NCBI GenBank assembly: GCA_017959625.1
Contig: JAGDAG010000029.1
Span: 1-20,106, forward strand
DNA: 20,106 bases
From: Abditibacteriota bacterium
Lineage (GTDB): Bacteria > Armatimonadota > UBA5829
Direction: 5' to 3'
In this document: positions 1 to 7,932 of the stretch, one piece after another
How the letters are laid out: every line of letters begins with the position of its first letter
How positions within the stretch are numbered: position 1 is the stretch's first letter
Made by a program: the position numbers and the translations under genes
Notes under the pieces: model-generated
Database searches by the model: none
The model's input: the letters and a program-made list of their open reading frames with translations, nothing else
Told to the model about the DNA's origin: nothing

Positions 1-2289
1 CCTCACGGTGAAGCTTTTGCCTCTCTCCGCCCGCAGGGGGAGTTCGATGAGCAGGGGAGAAGTCTTTTTTTCCGTAAGGATCAGAAGGCCCGGGCTCGAC
101 ACCTTTTTGTCATCTTTGCAGTATGCCTGCCGAAAGTCGAAGGCGCTTTGTCCGTCGTTTTCCGGAAGAGTGACGGTTATCCGGCCGTTTTCCGCCGTAA
201 ATGGGACGGGAACGCCCCGGGGGTTTGCCCCGGCACGGAACCACAGCGCCTCTGTCACGGGGATATCTCCCTCAAAGGATACTTCGCATTCCGTTTTGTT
301 TTTCCGCATGTCGCACACCGGCACCGCGTAGCCGCCGCAGTCAAGATAGGGGCATATGTCCCTGCGCACTTCCAGAAGGCTTGTTTCCACTCCCTCCGGA
401 GCGCTGCAGGCGTCTCTTCCTTTGTATTCCGTGTACCAGTAGATGCCCTTCAGCAGATTGAGGAGGGGAGTGAGCTTCTGCAGCTTGAGGGCCTTTTCCT
501 CGTTTTGCCCGGTGCCCAGCTTGTATCTTCCCAGAAAGCTGGATTCCACGCAGCGGAAGGCGCGTACGCGCCCTTCTCTCTGCATGCCGTCCATAAGGTT
601 GTATTCCCCTCCCAGAAGATCCTTTCCGAAGGTGTATTGTATCAGCTCGGGGAAGCCGTACGCCATCCACAGGTCAAAGCCGGAGTGCCCCGCATGGAGA
701 TACTGTCCGTATATGTCGCTGGCGCCCTCGTACCATATGTAAAAATCGTCGCCCACGCCGTATTCCGGATCGGAAAAAATGCGTTTGCACAATTCGGAGA
801 TGCCCTCCGTGGCGCAGCCGGAAACGCTGTGTCCGTGGCTTTCGTCCAGACAATAGGTGTTCTGATACGCTCCCAGCTGATCCCACTGGACCCCGTCGAA
901 GCCGTAATACTCCGCGTAACGCTTTGTCCACCACAGCACGTAGTCCTGCCATTCCTTTGTGGCAAGGCACATCTGGGGGAGATTGCCGTGATAATGGGTC
1001 TCCACGTTGTTCCAGGTCCCGTCATAGCGCAGGGCGGCAAACTGCCTGTAATACTCCCAGTCCGGCTGCAGTACGTCTTTATTCAGGGCTTTCAGCCGGA
1101 ACCGGTACTGCAGGTCGTCGCAGTGGGCCACGCCGGGATAGTTTTCCCAGGCGTAGATGGGGTTTATATACGGAACTATCCTGCCGCCCCGGCGGTGCAC
1201 GTTTTTCACCGCGTCGATAATGGCTTTGTCGCCTCCCAGCAGCAAGTCCGGCTCCCACAGGGGATAGTCGTGGCCCATGAACTCCAGGCCCGCCAGGCCG
1301 ATCACTCCCGTGCCCAGGGAAACGGCCCTGTCGAACATATCGCTTTTTACGTTCCCGAAATCAAAGCCGGCCTTCATTTTCGGTTTGTCGGGCCCCATGC
1401 TCCATATCGAGGAGTGCCACAGCCAGCCGGGCATCTCTCTGGCCCAGGCCGGGACCTTCGGCTCCCGCATAAAGGAATTCGCCCATTCCCTGTAGATGTC
1501 CGCTCCCCGGCGCCAGTCGCCGGTATGTATGCCCGTGGCGAAAAGATATCTTGCCGAGCCGTTTTGCTTTACGTCCGTGTATTTTCCGAGACCAAGCTCC
1601 AGAAAGCCGCCGTTTACGTTTGCGTCCAGATAGCCTCCCGTAAGGGTCTTGTCCTCGGAGGCTATGTAAAAGCCGGATCCGCCGCCGTAAAGGTCCATCC
1701 AGAACATGCCCGCCTGGCCGGCGTATTCCAGCCTCGGGGAGTTCCACCACCCCTCGTATCTGTTGCCGTTCACCGTTTCCCCGGGTTTGCGGAACAGGTT
1801 TTTTGCGGGATACGGTATCTTTTCTCCGTAGCGGTTGGGGCGCACCAGGGTGTCGTCATAGGCCCGGGAGCCGATCCTGAGGCCGGACACCCGCGGACAT
1901 TGTATCTCCGTGATGCGCTGCGCGCCTTCGTTGCGCACTTTTGCGTCCCAAAGAACTATTTCCGGCCGGCTTTTGTCCTCCGACACCGTAAGGGTCACCT
2001 TCGCTTCTCCGCCGCTGTATTCGCATACTATGCCGTTTTCCGTCTCTTCCGTTTTGTCGCAGACGAGGGGTATGGGGCGGGGGGCGGGGGACTCCATGGC
2101 AAATACCGCCACCGGCATTTCGCCTTTGCCGTGACAATACTGTGTTGCCGTCTTTTTGTTGTAAAGCTCCGTCAGCCTGCCGGCATCGTCTATGGCCAGC
2201 CTGAAGCAGCCGTTTTCCAGCGTTGCGGAAAAGGCTGCCGCGCAGGCAAGGGCAAGCGCCGCGGCTGCGATAAATGTTTTGATAAGCAT
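1..2289 (-). CDS. Exported TIM-barrel glycoside hydrolase-like protein (3' end outside window)
   Basis: The reading frame is open from the ATG at 2289 to base 1 (763 codons), so the C-terminus is missing. A GAGG ribosome binding site lies six bases upstream. Residues 1-22 form a signal peptide (MLIKTF, then an Ala/Leu-rich core), so the protein is exported. The N-terminal ~250 residues look like a beta-sandwich, followed by a barrel-like region rich in Trp and Tyr. Conspicuous motifs are TWNNVETHYHG (425-435), GFDGVQWDQLG (about 463-473) and YIWYEG (517-522). D465, D470 and E521 are the best acid candidates for catalysis. This pattern resembles uncharacterised glycosidase families such as DUF6259 and GH36-like barrels, recalled rather than searched. 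A beta-rich region after residue ~640 suggests a C-terminal sandwich. The substrate cannot be inferred. It has its own promoter, divergent from the antiporter gene. Confidence is high for a real exported gene and moderate for glycosidase. Confidence 0.8.
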   Translation of the reverse strand, partial: MLIKTFIAAAALALACAAAFSATLENGCFRLAIDDAGRLTELYNKKTATQYCHGKGEMPVAVFAMESPAPRPIPLVCDKTEETENGIVCEYSGGEAKVTLTVSEDKSRPEIVLWDAKVRNEGAQRITEIQCPRVSGLRIGSRAYDDTLVRPNRYGEKIPYPAKNLFRKPGETVNGNRYEGWWNSPRLEYAGQAGMFWMDLYGGGSGFYIASEDKTLTGGYLDANVNGGFLELGLGKYTDVKQNGSARYLFATGIHTGDWRRGADIYREWANSFMREPKVPAWAREMPGWLWHSSIWSMGPDKPKMKAGFDFGNVKSDMFDRAVSLGTGVIGLAGLEFMGHDYPLWEPDLLLGGDKAIIDAVKNVHRRGGRIVPYINPIYAWENYPGVAHCDDLQYRFRLKALNKDVLQPDWEYYRQFAALRYDGTWNNVETHYHGNLPQMCLATKEWQDYVLWWTKRYAEYYGFDGVQWDQLGAYQNTYCLDESHGHSVSGCATEGISELCKRIFSDPEYGVGDDFYIWYEGASDIYGQYLHAGHSGFDLWMAYGFPELIQYTFGKDLLGGEYNLMDGMQREGRVRAFRCVESSFLGRYKLGTGQNEEKALKLQKLTPLLNLLKGIYWYTEYKGRDACSAPEGVETSLLEVRRDICPYLDCGGYAVPVCDMRKNKTECEVSFEGDIPVTEALWFRAGANPRGVPVPFTAENGRITVTLPENDGQSAFDFRQAYCKDDKKVSSPGLLILTEKKTSPLLIELPLRAERGKSFTVR

Positions 2290-2317
2290 GTTTTCCTCGG
2301 GTATGGTCGTTACACTA

Positions 2318-2346
2318 ATTATATCATAAACCGCCGCTTTTGTCAG
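2318..2346 (-). promoter_or_regulatory. Sigma-70-type promoter for the glycosidase-like gene
   Basis: On the minus strand CTGACA (2346-2341) is followed by a 17-base spacer and TATAAT (2323-2318). The -10 is also extended: TATGATATAAT covers 2328-2318. The start codon at 2289 is about 20 bases past the expected transcription start. Confidence 0.75.
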
Positions 2347-2399
2347 GGGCGCCGGCTTCCCGCGGAAAAAACTCTGCCCCCCAAAAAACCGGCCGCTTT

Positions 2400-2410
2400 T
2401 ATGCTATAAT
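2400..2410 (+). promoter_or_regulatory. Extended -10 promoter for the NhaC gene
   Basis: TATGCTATAAT at 2400-2410 contains a consensus -10 (2405-2410) with an upstream TG. No good -35 is visible 16-18 bases upstream, where the sequence is A-rich (2381-2390). Expected transcription start is about 2417, giving a leader of about 80 bases before the ATG at 2498. Confidence 0.6.
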
Positions 2411-2442
2411 AAAAGTGTGGCCATCGGATATGCTCCGGGGCC

Positions 2443-2478
2443 GGCTTCCCGTTTTTGCCGGGAGGCCCGCGGTTTTTT
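2443..2478 (+). promoter_or_regulatory. Leader hairpin plus T-tract upstream of nhaC: candidate attenuator
   Basis: GGCTTCCCG (2443-2451) pairs with CGGGAGGCC (2459-2467), giving nine pairs including one G-T, with a seven-base loop. Five bases later comes a run of six T (2473-2478), just before the AAGGAGG ribosome binding site (2482-2488). It lies between the promoter and the start codon, so it could act as a conditional terminator or a translation-control element. The gap between stem and T-run makes it a weak intrinsic terminator. No known riboswitch consensus was recognised. Confidence 0.4.
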
Positions 2479-2497
2479 GACAAGGAGGAAAAGCAAT

Positions 2498-4012
2498 ATG
2501 GAATTCACCATGATAGAAACAGGCTGGCTGTCCCTTCTGCCGCCGCTCATAGCCATTACTCTGGCTCTTGCCACCAAAGAGGTTTATTCGTCCCTTTTTG
2601 CGGGGGTGTTTTCGGGGATGCTGATATACAGCTTCTCCTCCGGCGGGACTGTGGTCTCCGCCGCGTCCGCGACCTTTGACATGATGAGCGCGAAAATAGC
2701 CGGCAATTCGTATATGATCATTTTTCTGGCTCTTCTCTGGGCCGTGGTGATGCTGGTGTCCCGGTCGGGAGGCAGCGAAGCCTACGGACGGCTGGCGGGC
2801 AAAAGGCTGGGCACAAAGCGTTCCGCCCTGTTTTCCACCTCCCTTTTAGGGGTGCTCATATTCATAGACGACGGCTTCAACTGCCTCACCGTAGGCACCG
2901 TGATGCGGCCCATTACCGACAGGCTGAAGATATCCCGGGAAAAGCTGGCCTACGTCATAGACGCCACGGCGGCGCCGGTGTGCATCATAGCCCCGGTATC
3001 AAGCTGGGCTGTGGCTGTGGCCAGCGAGGTCAGCGCCACCGACGGGTTCCACGTTTTTCTTTCTACCATACCCTACAATTTCTATGCCCTGATGACCATC
3101 CTGATGGTGTTTTTCGTCTGCCTTACCGGGCTGGATTTCGGCCCCATGAGAAAAGCCGAAGAAGCCGCGCAAAAAGGCGGGGAAGCCTTACGGCAGGACG
3201 CCGGCGCACAAAACGGCAAGGGAAGCGTTGCCGATCTGGTGATCCCCATAGCGGTGCTCATAGTATGCGCGATTTTGGGCATGGCCTACGTCGGGGGCTT
3301 TTTCAAAGGCGTCGGTTTTTCCCGGGCCATAGGCGAGAACCCCGCGGCGGGGCTTTCCCTGGGGGCTTTTGCGGGGCTTATCGCCGCCCTGCTGCTGTAT
3401 CTGCCCCGCAGGATCATGACGGGCAGAGAATTCGTGGAGACCGTTGTGAAGGGCATCGGGAACATAGTTCCCCCTATGCTCATCCTTATCCTGTCCTGGA
3501 CCCTGGGAGGCGTGTGCCGGGAGCTCATAGGGACGGGGGTCTTCATTTCCGGCTTTGTCACAGAGTCCCATCTTTCCCTTGCCGCGCTGCCCTTTATCAT
3601 ATTTGTGATAGCGGCTCTGATGAGCTTTTCCATGGGCACCAGCTGGGGGACCTTCGGAATGCTCATCCCCATAGTGGCTATGATATGCGAAGGGGACGGC
3701 GGAATGCTGGTCCCGGCGCTGGGAGCCACTCTTGCCGGTTCGGTTTACGGCGATCACTGTTCGCCTATGTCCGATACCACCATCCTTGCTTCCACCGGAG
3801 CGGACTGCAGGCATATCCGCCACGTGGACACACAGCTGCCCTACGCCACTCTCGTGGCCGCTGTATGCGCTTTGGGGTATCTGATCGCGGGGTTCATGAA
3901 GTCTCCCTGGGCGGCCCTGGGCGTCGAAGCCGCGCTGCTGGTGTGCGCCGTGGCGTTTTTGGGTTCAAGGGAGAGGCGCTCCGGAAACGATAAAAAAACC
4001 GAAGCCGTGTAA
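2498..4012 (+). CDS. NhaC-family Na+/H+ antiporter
   Basis: This 504-residue integral membrane protein probably exchanges external protons for internal Na+ at the inner membrane; some relatives use other substrates such as malate/lactate, so the ion is inferred. Family hallmarks are FIDDGFNCLTVGTVMRP starting at residue 122, MGTSWGTFGMLIP from 379, and GDHCSPMSDTTILASTG from 418, all in the expected order among about 11-12 hydrophobic segments. The ATG at 2498 is chosen because AAGGAGG (2482-2488) lies nine bases upstream. The frame is open further back to 2417, but that extension is non-family sequence and begins near the transcription start. A second ATG lies at 2510. The gene is monocistronic, with its own promoter, a structured leader and a strong terminator right after the stop. 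Length is normal for the family. Confidence 0.92.
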   Translation: MEFTMIETGWLSLLPPLIAITLALATKEVYSSLFAGVFSGMLIYSFSSGGTVVSAASATFDMMSAKIAGNSYMIIFLALLWAVVMLVSRSGGSEAYGRLAGKRLGTKRSALFSTSLLGVLIFIDDGFNCLTVGTVMRPITDRLKISREKLAYVIDATAAPVCIIAPVSSWAVAVASEVSATDGFHVFLSTIPYNFYALMTILMVFFVCLTGLDFGPMRKAEEAAQKGGEALRQDAGAQNGKGSVADLVIPIAVLIVCAILGMAYVGGFFKGVGFSRAIGENPAAGLSLGAFAGLIAALLLYLPRRIMTGREFVETVVKGIGNIVPPMLILILSWTLGGVCRELIGTGVFISGFVTESHLSLAALPFIIFVIAALMSFSMGTSWGTFGMLIPIVAMICEGDGGMLVPALGATLAGSVYGDHCSPMSDTTILASTGADCRHIRHVDTQLPYATLVAAVCALGYLIAGFMKSPWAALGVEAALLVCAVAFLGSRERRSGNDKKTEAV

Positions 4013-4015
4013 AGC

Positions 4016-4050
4016 AAAAAAAAGCGGACGCTTCTCGCGTCCGTTTTTTT
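4016..4050. terminator. Bidirectional intrinsic terminator between convergent genes
   Basis: CGGACGC (4025-4031) and GCGTCCG (4037-4043) form a perfect 7-bp stem with loop TTCTC. It is followed by seven T (4044-4050) and preceded by eight A (4016-4023), so it can end transcription of the antiporter gene on the plus strand and of the ftsK operon on the minus strand. The minus-strand stop codon (4051-4049) lies inside the T-run. Confidence 0.9.
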
Positions 4051-5161
4051 ACGCTATTATCTCTGCGTTGGATCTGGGGATATCCACGGTCCTGCCGTCA
4101 GCAAGGCGGACCTTCATGATGCGCACTTTTGCGCCGGTCTCTATGGACCGGGGCTCTTCGGGAAGCTCCGTTATCACCCCCGTCATGCAGAAATACGGAT
4201 ACGAGGTGATGCGGACGCTTCTTCCGGGCTTCAGGTCGTAATCGGGAGCCTCCGTCGCGCCGGCTTTCTCTCTTGCGGCGGTGATGACCTCGGGGCGCAT
4301 CACTCCCGCCCGTATCTGGGTGGCTCCGTTGAAGGAGGCTTCCTGCCCCTCGCAGCTTTTAAGCAGGCCGAAGGCTTTGTCGGACATGGGGATGCTGCCG
4401 AAGCCCTCCGTGAGGATAACGGACATGGGGATGTTTTCGTCGCCGGTGATGGCTACACCTATATCCCGCCCCAGATACGCTTTTATGTTGGTATCCGGCA
4501 TGGCGCCGGCTATCAGCCCGGCGGCCCCCACGGCCTGAGCCTTGCGCAGGACCTCTATGCCTATGCTGGCGCCGCACACCAGAAGGCAGCCCTTGTGTTT
4601 TCCGGTGATCTGTTCCGGCAGGACCACGGCGTCCGGGGAGCCGGCCAGCATGGTTATGGTGCCGAAGCCCTCGCCTCCGATGCCGAAAATGCCCTGGAGC
4701 AGGGCGCCGTCGGCCTCTATGACCACAGTGTCGCCGCCGGAAACCTCCGTGACAGTGCCGGGAAGGTAAGCCGTGAGCCGAACCTTTGTGGAGGGGAGCC
4801 GTATCCCCACCGAGCCTGTGAGGGGGTTTATCATTTCGATCTTTCCGGAGTAGGGGCTTTTGCAGGCGCTTTTCAGCAGGCCGAAGAACGCGGAATGCTT
4901 TGCCAGAAGGTCTCCCTTTTCAACGGAGTCGCCTTCCTTCAGCACCATGGCCGCCGCCGTCATATCGGGGTTTATCCCCAATATGGAGGAGACCTTCACG
5001 GTGCCCATTATACCCTGTATGTCCGCTTCGGCCACGGGCTGAGAGGCCTTTGTCCTGTCGCCTTCCTTTACCAGGATGTTTCCCTTCATGGGAAGGCGGC
5101 GGACTTTTCTGATATGTATGTTTTGGGATATGGTGAGACCCGACGTGTATATTTTGGACAT
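4049..5161 (-). CDS. Conserved protein with barrel-sandwich (lipoyl-like) and KOW-like segments, function unknown
   Basis: 370 residues, no signal peptide or membrane helix, probably cytoplasmic. Residues about 22-60 and 72-150 contain GDxV/KGDLL and SPYSGKIEMI turns typical of barrel-sandwich hybrid folds, but no biotinyl or lipoyl Lys motif is evident. Residues 180-290 form an alpha/beta region including LTEGFGSIPM (250-259) and NGATQIRAGVMRPE (278-291). Residues 311-370 (KPGRSVRI, then TGVITELP and VDIPRSNAEII) resemble a KOW/SH3-like barrel. I recall similar uncharacterised proteins in Chloroflexi-like genomes, but their role is unknown. The start is set by TAATG overlap: the upstream stop (5163-5161) shares a base with ATG 5161, with GGAG five bases before. 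Last gene of the ftsK operon, ending in the bidirectional terminator. Confidence 0.75.
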   Translation of the reverse strand: MSKIYTSGLTISQNIHIRKVRRLPMKGNILVKEGDRTKASQPVAEADIQGIMGTVKVSSILGINPDMTAAAMVLKEGDSVEKGDLLAKHSAFFGLLKSACKSPYSGKIEMINPLTGSVGIRLPSTKVRLTAYLPGTVTEVSGGDTVVIEADGALLQGIFGIGGEGFGTITMLAGSPDAVVLPEQITGKHKGCLLVCGASIGIEVLRKAQAVGAAGLIAGAMPDTNIKAYLGRDIGVAITGDENIPMSVILTEGFGSIPMSDKAFGLLKSCEGQEASFNGATQIRAGVMRPEVITAAREKAGATEAPDYDLKPGRSVRITSYPYFCMTGVITELPEEPRSIETGAKVRIMKVRLADGRTVDIPRSNAEIIA

Positions 5162-5943
5162 TATGGCTCCAGCTTTGATAGGCGCGTACGCAGCGCCTTG
5201 AGTTCTTCGGTGACTTCGGCTTTTTTTTCGGCTTTTTGTATCACCCATTTGGGGGCATCCGGGCCGATCATCGAGGAGCCCTGTTTTTCAAAAAAGCCGT
5301 CCAGGTCCCGGATGACGCCTGCAAGGTATTCCTCCTGGACCTGTATCCTGTTTTTGATATAGGCTGTAAGCTTCGCTTTTCTTTCTATCCTTTTGCGCTT
5401 TTGTTCCCGGCGCCTTTTTCCTGCAAGGTTGCGGATGTTCCTGTATCTCTCCCAAAGCTCTTCCTGCTGCCGGAAATGCAGCGCTCCCCCCGCTTCCCTG
5501 AAGGCGTTTATGATCTCTTCGCAGTCCTGCCAGAAAATCCGGCCTCCGGTGGGCCTCCCGTTTACGTGTTTATCCTCCATGGCGTCCAGAAGGGCCGTGA
5601 TCTTTGCGGCGGCTTTTTCCGTTTCTTCGCTGGTTATCTGCCTGATGCGTTTGTTCAGCTCGTAAACAGTGTTGGAACAGTCGAGATAATCCGCCCAGAG
5701 CGTATCGCCGTCCTGCTTTTCGAGAGGGCGGTTTTCGCGGAAAGCGTCCTTTATGCCCCGAAGCTCTTCGAAGGCCCGGGCGAAGTCTGTGTCCGCCGCG
5801 GGCTTTTCGCCGCTTATGAGCGCAGCCTTGCATTCGTCGATGCGGAATTCTTCCCTGAAGCTGTTTAACTTGGTTCTGATCACGTACGCATTGTGCAGTT
5901 TTGGCTGCAGGATGTTCAGCCTTGCCTGTCTGGATAATCTCAT
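5161..5943 (-). CDS. Charged helical protein, DUF349-like
   Basis: 260 residues, almost entirely predicted helix and very rich in Arg, Lys and Glu; soluble and probably cytoplasmic. Two segments with spaced aromatics, around DTLWADYLDCSNTVYEL (about 83-100) and EELWERYRNIRNL (about 161-173), recall the Trp-containing helical repeats of DUF349 proteins. The second is followed by a basic stretch (RRREQKRKRIERK) that may contact nucleic acid, which is inference. The ATG at 5943 has a GGAGGG site nine bases upstream. It is separated from the 642-aa gene by 60 bases holding two inverted repeats, and its stop overlaps the next start as TAATG, so translation of the two is probably coupled. Function unknown; the DUF349 assignment is tentative. 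Confidence 0.65.
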   Translation of the reverse strand: MRLSRQARLNILQPKLHNAYVIRTKLNSFREEFRIDECKAALISGEKPAADTDFARAFEELRGIKDAFRENRPLEKQDGDTLWADYLDCSNTVYELNKRIRQITSEETEKAAAKITALLDAMEDKHVNGRPTGGRIFWQDCEEIINAFREAGGALHFRQQEELWERYRNIRNLAGKRRREQKRKRIERKAKLTAYIKNRIQVQEEYLAGVIRDLDGFFEKQGSSMIGPDAPKWVIQKAEKKAEVTEELKALRTRLSKLEP

Positions 5944-5961
5944 GCCGGATGGCCCTCCGAG

Positions 5962-5996
5962 GGAAACCGGTTTCCTGCCGTTGCAATGTCACGGCA
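5962..5996. repeat. Two adjacent inverted repeats in an operon gap
   Basis: GGAAACCGGTTTCC (5962-5975) is a perfect 14-bp palindrome. It abuts TGCCGT (5976-5981) and ACGGCA (5991-5996), a 6-bp stem with a nine-base loop. Both fall in the only real gap (5944-6003) between the 642-aa and 260-aa genes. No T-run follows on the minus strand, so this is not an ordinary terminator; an operator or mRNA processing structure is possible. Confidence 0.5.
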
Positions 5997-6003
5997 GTCC
6001 GGG

Positions 6004-7932
6004 TCATTTTTTGATATACTTCTTTTTGTTTTTGTTGAAGCCCTGGTCGATCTTCTTTTCGTCAAAGGCCCACAGCCCCGTTTTGCCTTTCACGTTGAAG
6101 CAGTGATAGCTGCTGAGGATGCTGGCCACCAGCAGGCGGGAGCACCGGCGGACTATGTTCACCTCCGTGTAAAGGGCCGGGAAGCTGAGGGGCTTTCGGG
6201 AGAGTATCCGGCAGATGATGTCGAATACAGTCAGGTTATCCTGCTCTGCAAGCTCCAGGAGCTCCATGGAACGGTTGGTATCTATGGCGCAGTTCTTTTC
6301 GGTCTCGCCGGTATTCTCAAAGGTATAGCCCTCCGGCGTCTTGTGGATATAAAACACGGTCCCCGATACGCTGGTGATATCGGAATAGAAATCCGCCATC
6401 CCGTATATCAGGCGGGTGTTTTTGTTTATATATACGGTTTTTCCCGATATATCCACGGGGAAAACGTCGGCGTTTTCCGGTATGTCAAAAAAGCCCGGCT
6501 GCACCTGGCACAGCGGGAACGTGCCGGCCATCCTGTGGTGGTATTTCAGGACGCAGCGCTGCTTTGCCTCATCGATGCTGTAGATGGTCCGGCTGGGGTC
6601 TTCGTCGCCGTAATCCTCGGCCAGGGGGTTGTATATCTCGCTGCGCAGGGCGGGGTCGAAGCCCTCCGGTTCCAGCATACAGTCGTATATATCGCCCTCC
6701 ATATCCTCCACCGGTTCCGGCTCGGTATAAACGAGAGAGTCCGGAATGGCCTTTGCCCATTCGGGGATCATAACGGCTTTGGAATACCTTTCTCCGGATA
6801 CAAGGATGTTTTCGGAACCGGCCATAAGAGCGGCGAGGCGCTTTTTCAGCGCGGGCACTCCGGCGTGCTCCATGGGTATCCCCAGAAATTCCGCGATGAT
6901 ATCTTCTGCCGTCACGGAACCCTTTTCGGTGATGAAGCTGCAGATATCGTCCCGGTCTTCGTCGTCAAAATCCACCTTTACGAACCACTGGCTGTCGTCA
7001 TGATCTATGCGCTCGTCGTTGATGGCCGAGAACAGATAGTCCTTTATGAGCTTCAGGTTCTGGGGGTCGCAGGCGTCCTTGCCGCCGTAATATTTTGCGG
7101 CCGCGTCCTTCAGTTCGAAACAGCCCTTGCGTATAATCGTGTCCGTGATCTTTTTCAGGGCGCTTTTCTCAAGGTATATGTCCTCCGGGGTGAGGGGATC
7201 GGCGGGGCTGTCGCCGAGAGCCTTCTGGAAACGGGCAAGCTCCCTGCGGTAGCCTTCCGCGGTCTTTTTGGAGCATACCGTGCCGTCTCTGAGAAAAACG
7301 GCGTCCGAGGCAAGCAGCTTTTCATAGACCTTGAGGAAACAATTCTCGTCTTTTTCTCTCTTCCACGCCAGATACTGCAGCGCCCTTACGGAAACGGGCT
7401 CCCCGGAAAGGATATCCGCCGGGAATTTTTCCGCGTCTCCGGCCGGAAGGCCGTTCCAGGCCGCCGCTTCTTCGTCCGAGACGGAATTGGCAAAGGCAAA
7501 ATCTTCTTCGTCATCTCCGGGGACAAGGAGCCATTTTGTCAGGCCGTAATACTCTCCCGCCCGGAAAAACCTGGTCTTGTCTTCAAGGTGTGTGCGGAGC
7601 TTGGCGGTCGCTGTTTTGTCTGCGGGAAAGATCACGGATATCTCTTTTTCCAAAAGAGGCAGAGAAACCGGACAGCCGCTGTTTTCAAGTATCGCCGATA
7701 CCACTTTTGAAAAGGCGGCTCTTCCGCAGGAACGCCTGTAGGAAAGGGTATAGCGGACCCCCTCCCTGGAAAGCATGCTTTTGTCTCCCGCCGCTTCGAT
7801 GATCCCGGACTGGATGCCGGATATCCCGGAAGCCGCCGCCAGCGCCTGTCCCTTGGGAAAGCTGCCGAGCATAGCCGAAAACAGCCGGGTGTTCAGATAC
7901 TCTGCCGCGCCTGTTGATAATTCTTTGGTCAT
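6004..7932 (-). CDS. Large protein with several winged-helix-like segments, function unknown
   Basis: 642 residues, soluble, no signal peptide. I do not recognise a named family. Several stretches have the helix-helix-helix-hairpin pattern of HARE-HTH or other winged-helix modules: about 73-137 (ending RFFRAGEYYGLTKW), about 326-390 (ending NILVSGERYSKAVMIP) and about 565-625 (ending CFNVKGKTGLWAFDE), with weaker candidates near 10-65 and 260-320. An acidic linker (about 400-450) and a beta-rich region (475-545) separate the last two. The C-terminus is strongly basic (NKNKKKYIKK). The architecture suggests a DNA- or RNA-associated or protein-docking role, but that is inference. The ATG at 7932 overlaps the rimO stop as ATGA (7932-7929), and AAAGGAAC lies upstream. 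Start and frame are secure; function is open. Confidence 0.7.
   Translation of the reverse strand: MTKELSTGAAEYLNTRLFSAMLGSFPKGQALAAASGISGIQSGIIEAAGDKSMLSREGVRYTLSYRRSCGRAAFSKVVSAILENSGCPVSLPLLEKEISVIFPADKTATAKLRTHLEDKTRFFRAGEYYGLTKWLLVPGDDEEDFAFANSVSDEEAAAWNGLPAGDAEKFPADILSGEPVSVRALQYLAWKREKDENCFLKVYEKLLASDAVFLRDGTVCSKKTAEGYRRELARFQKALGDSPADPLTPEDIYLEKSALKKITDTIIRKGCFELKDAAAKYYGGKDACDPQNLKLIKDYLFSAINDERIDHDDSQWFVKVDFDDEDRDDICSFITEKGSVTAEDIIAEFLGIPMEHAGVPALKKRLAALMAGSENILVSGERYSKAVMIPEWAKAIPDSLVYTEPEPVEDMEGDIYDCMLEPEGFDPALRSEIYNPLAEDYGDEDPSRTIYSIDEAKQRCVLKYHHRMAGTFPLCQVQPGFFDIPENADVFPVDISGKTVYINKNTRLIYGMADFYSDITSVSGTVFYIHKTPEGYTFENTGETEKNCAIDTNRSMELLELAEQDNLTVFDIICRILSRKPLSFPALYTEVNIVRRCSRLLVASILSSYHCFNVKGKTGLWAFDEKKIDQGFNKNKKKYIKK

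Noticed and set aside
148..2409. 753-codon plus-strand open frame opposite the glycosidase-like gene
   Set aside because: It is antisense to a full frame with signal peptide, ribosome binding site, promoter and conserved motifs; its own translation has no family features, and the open frame follows from codon bias.
2417..2497. N-terminal extension of the NhaC protein to 2417
   Set aside because: The extension starts at a GTG about at the transcription start, has no ribosome binding site and covers the leader hairpin; ATG 2498 has AAGGAGG at good spacing.
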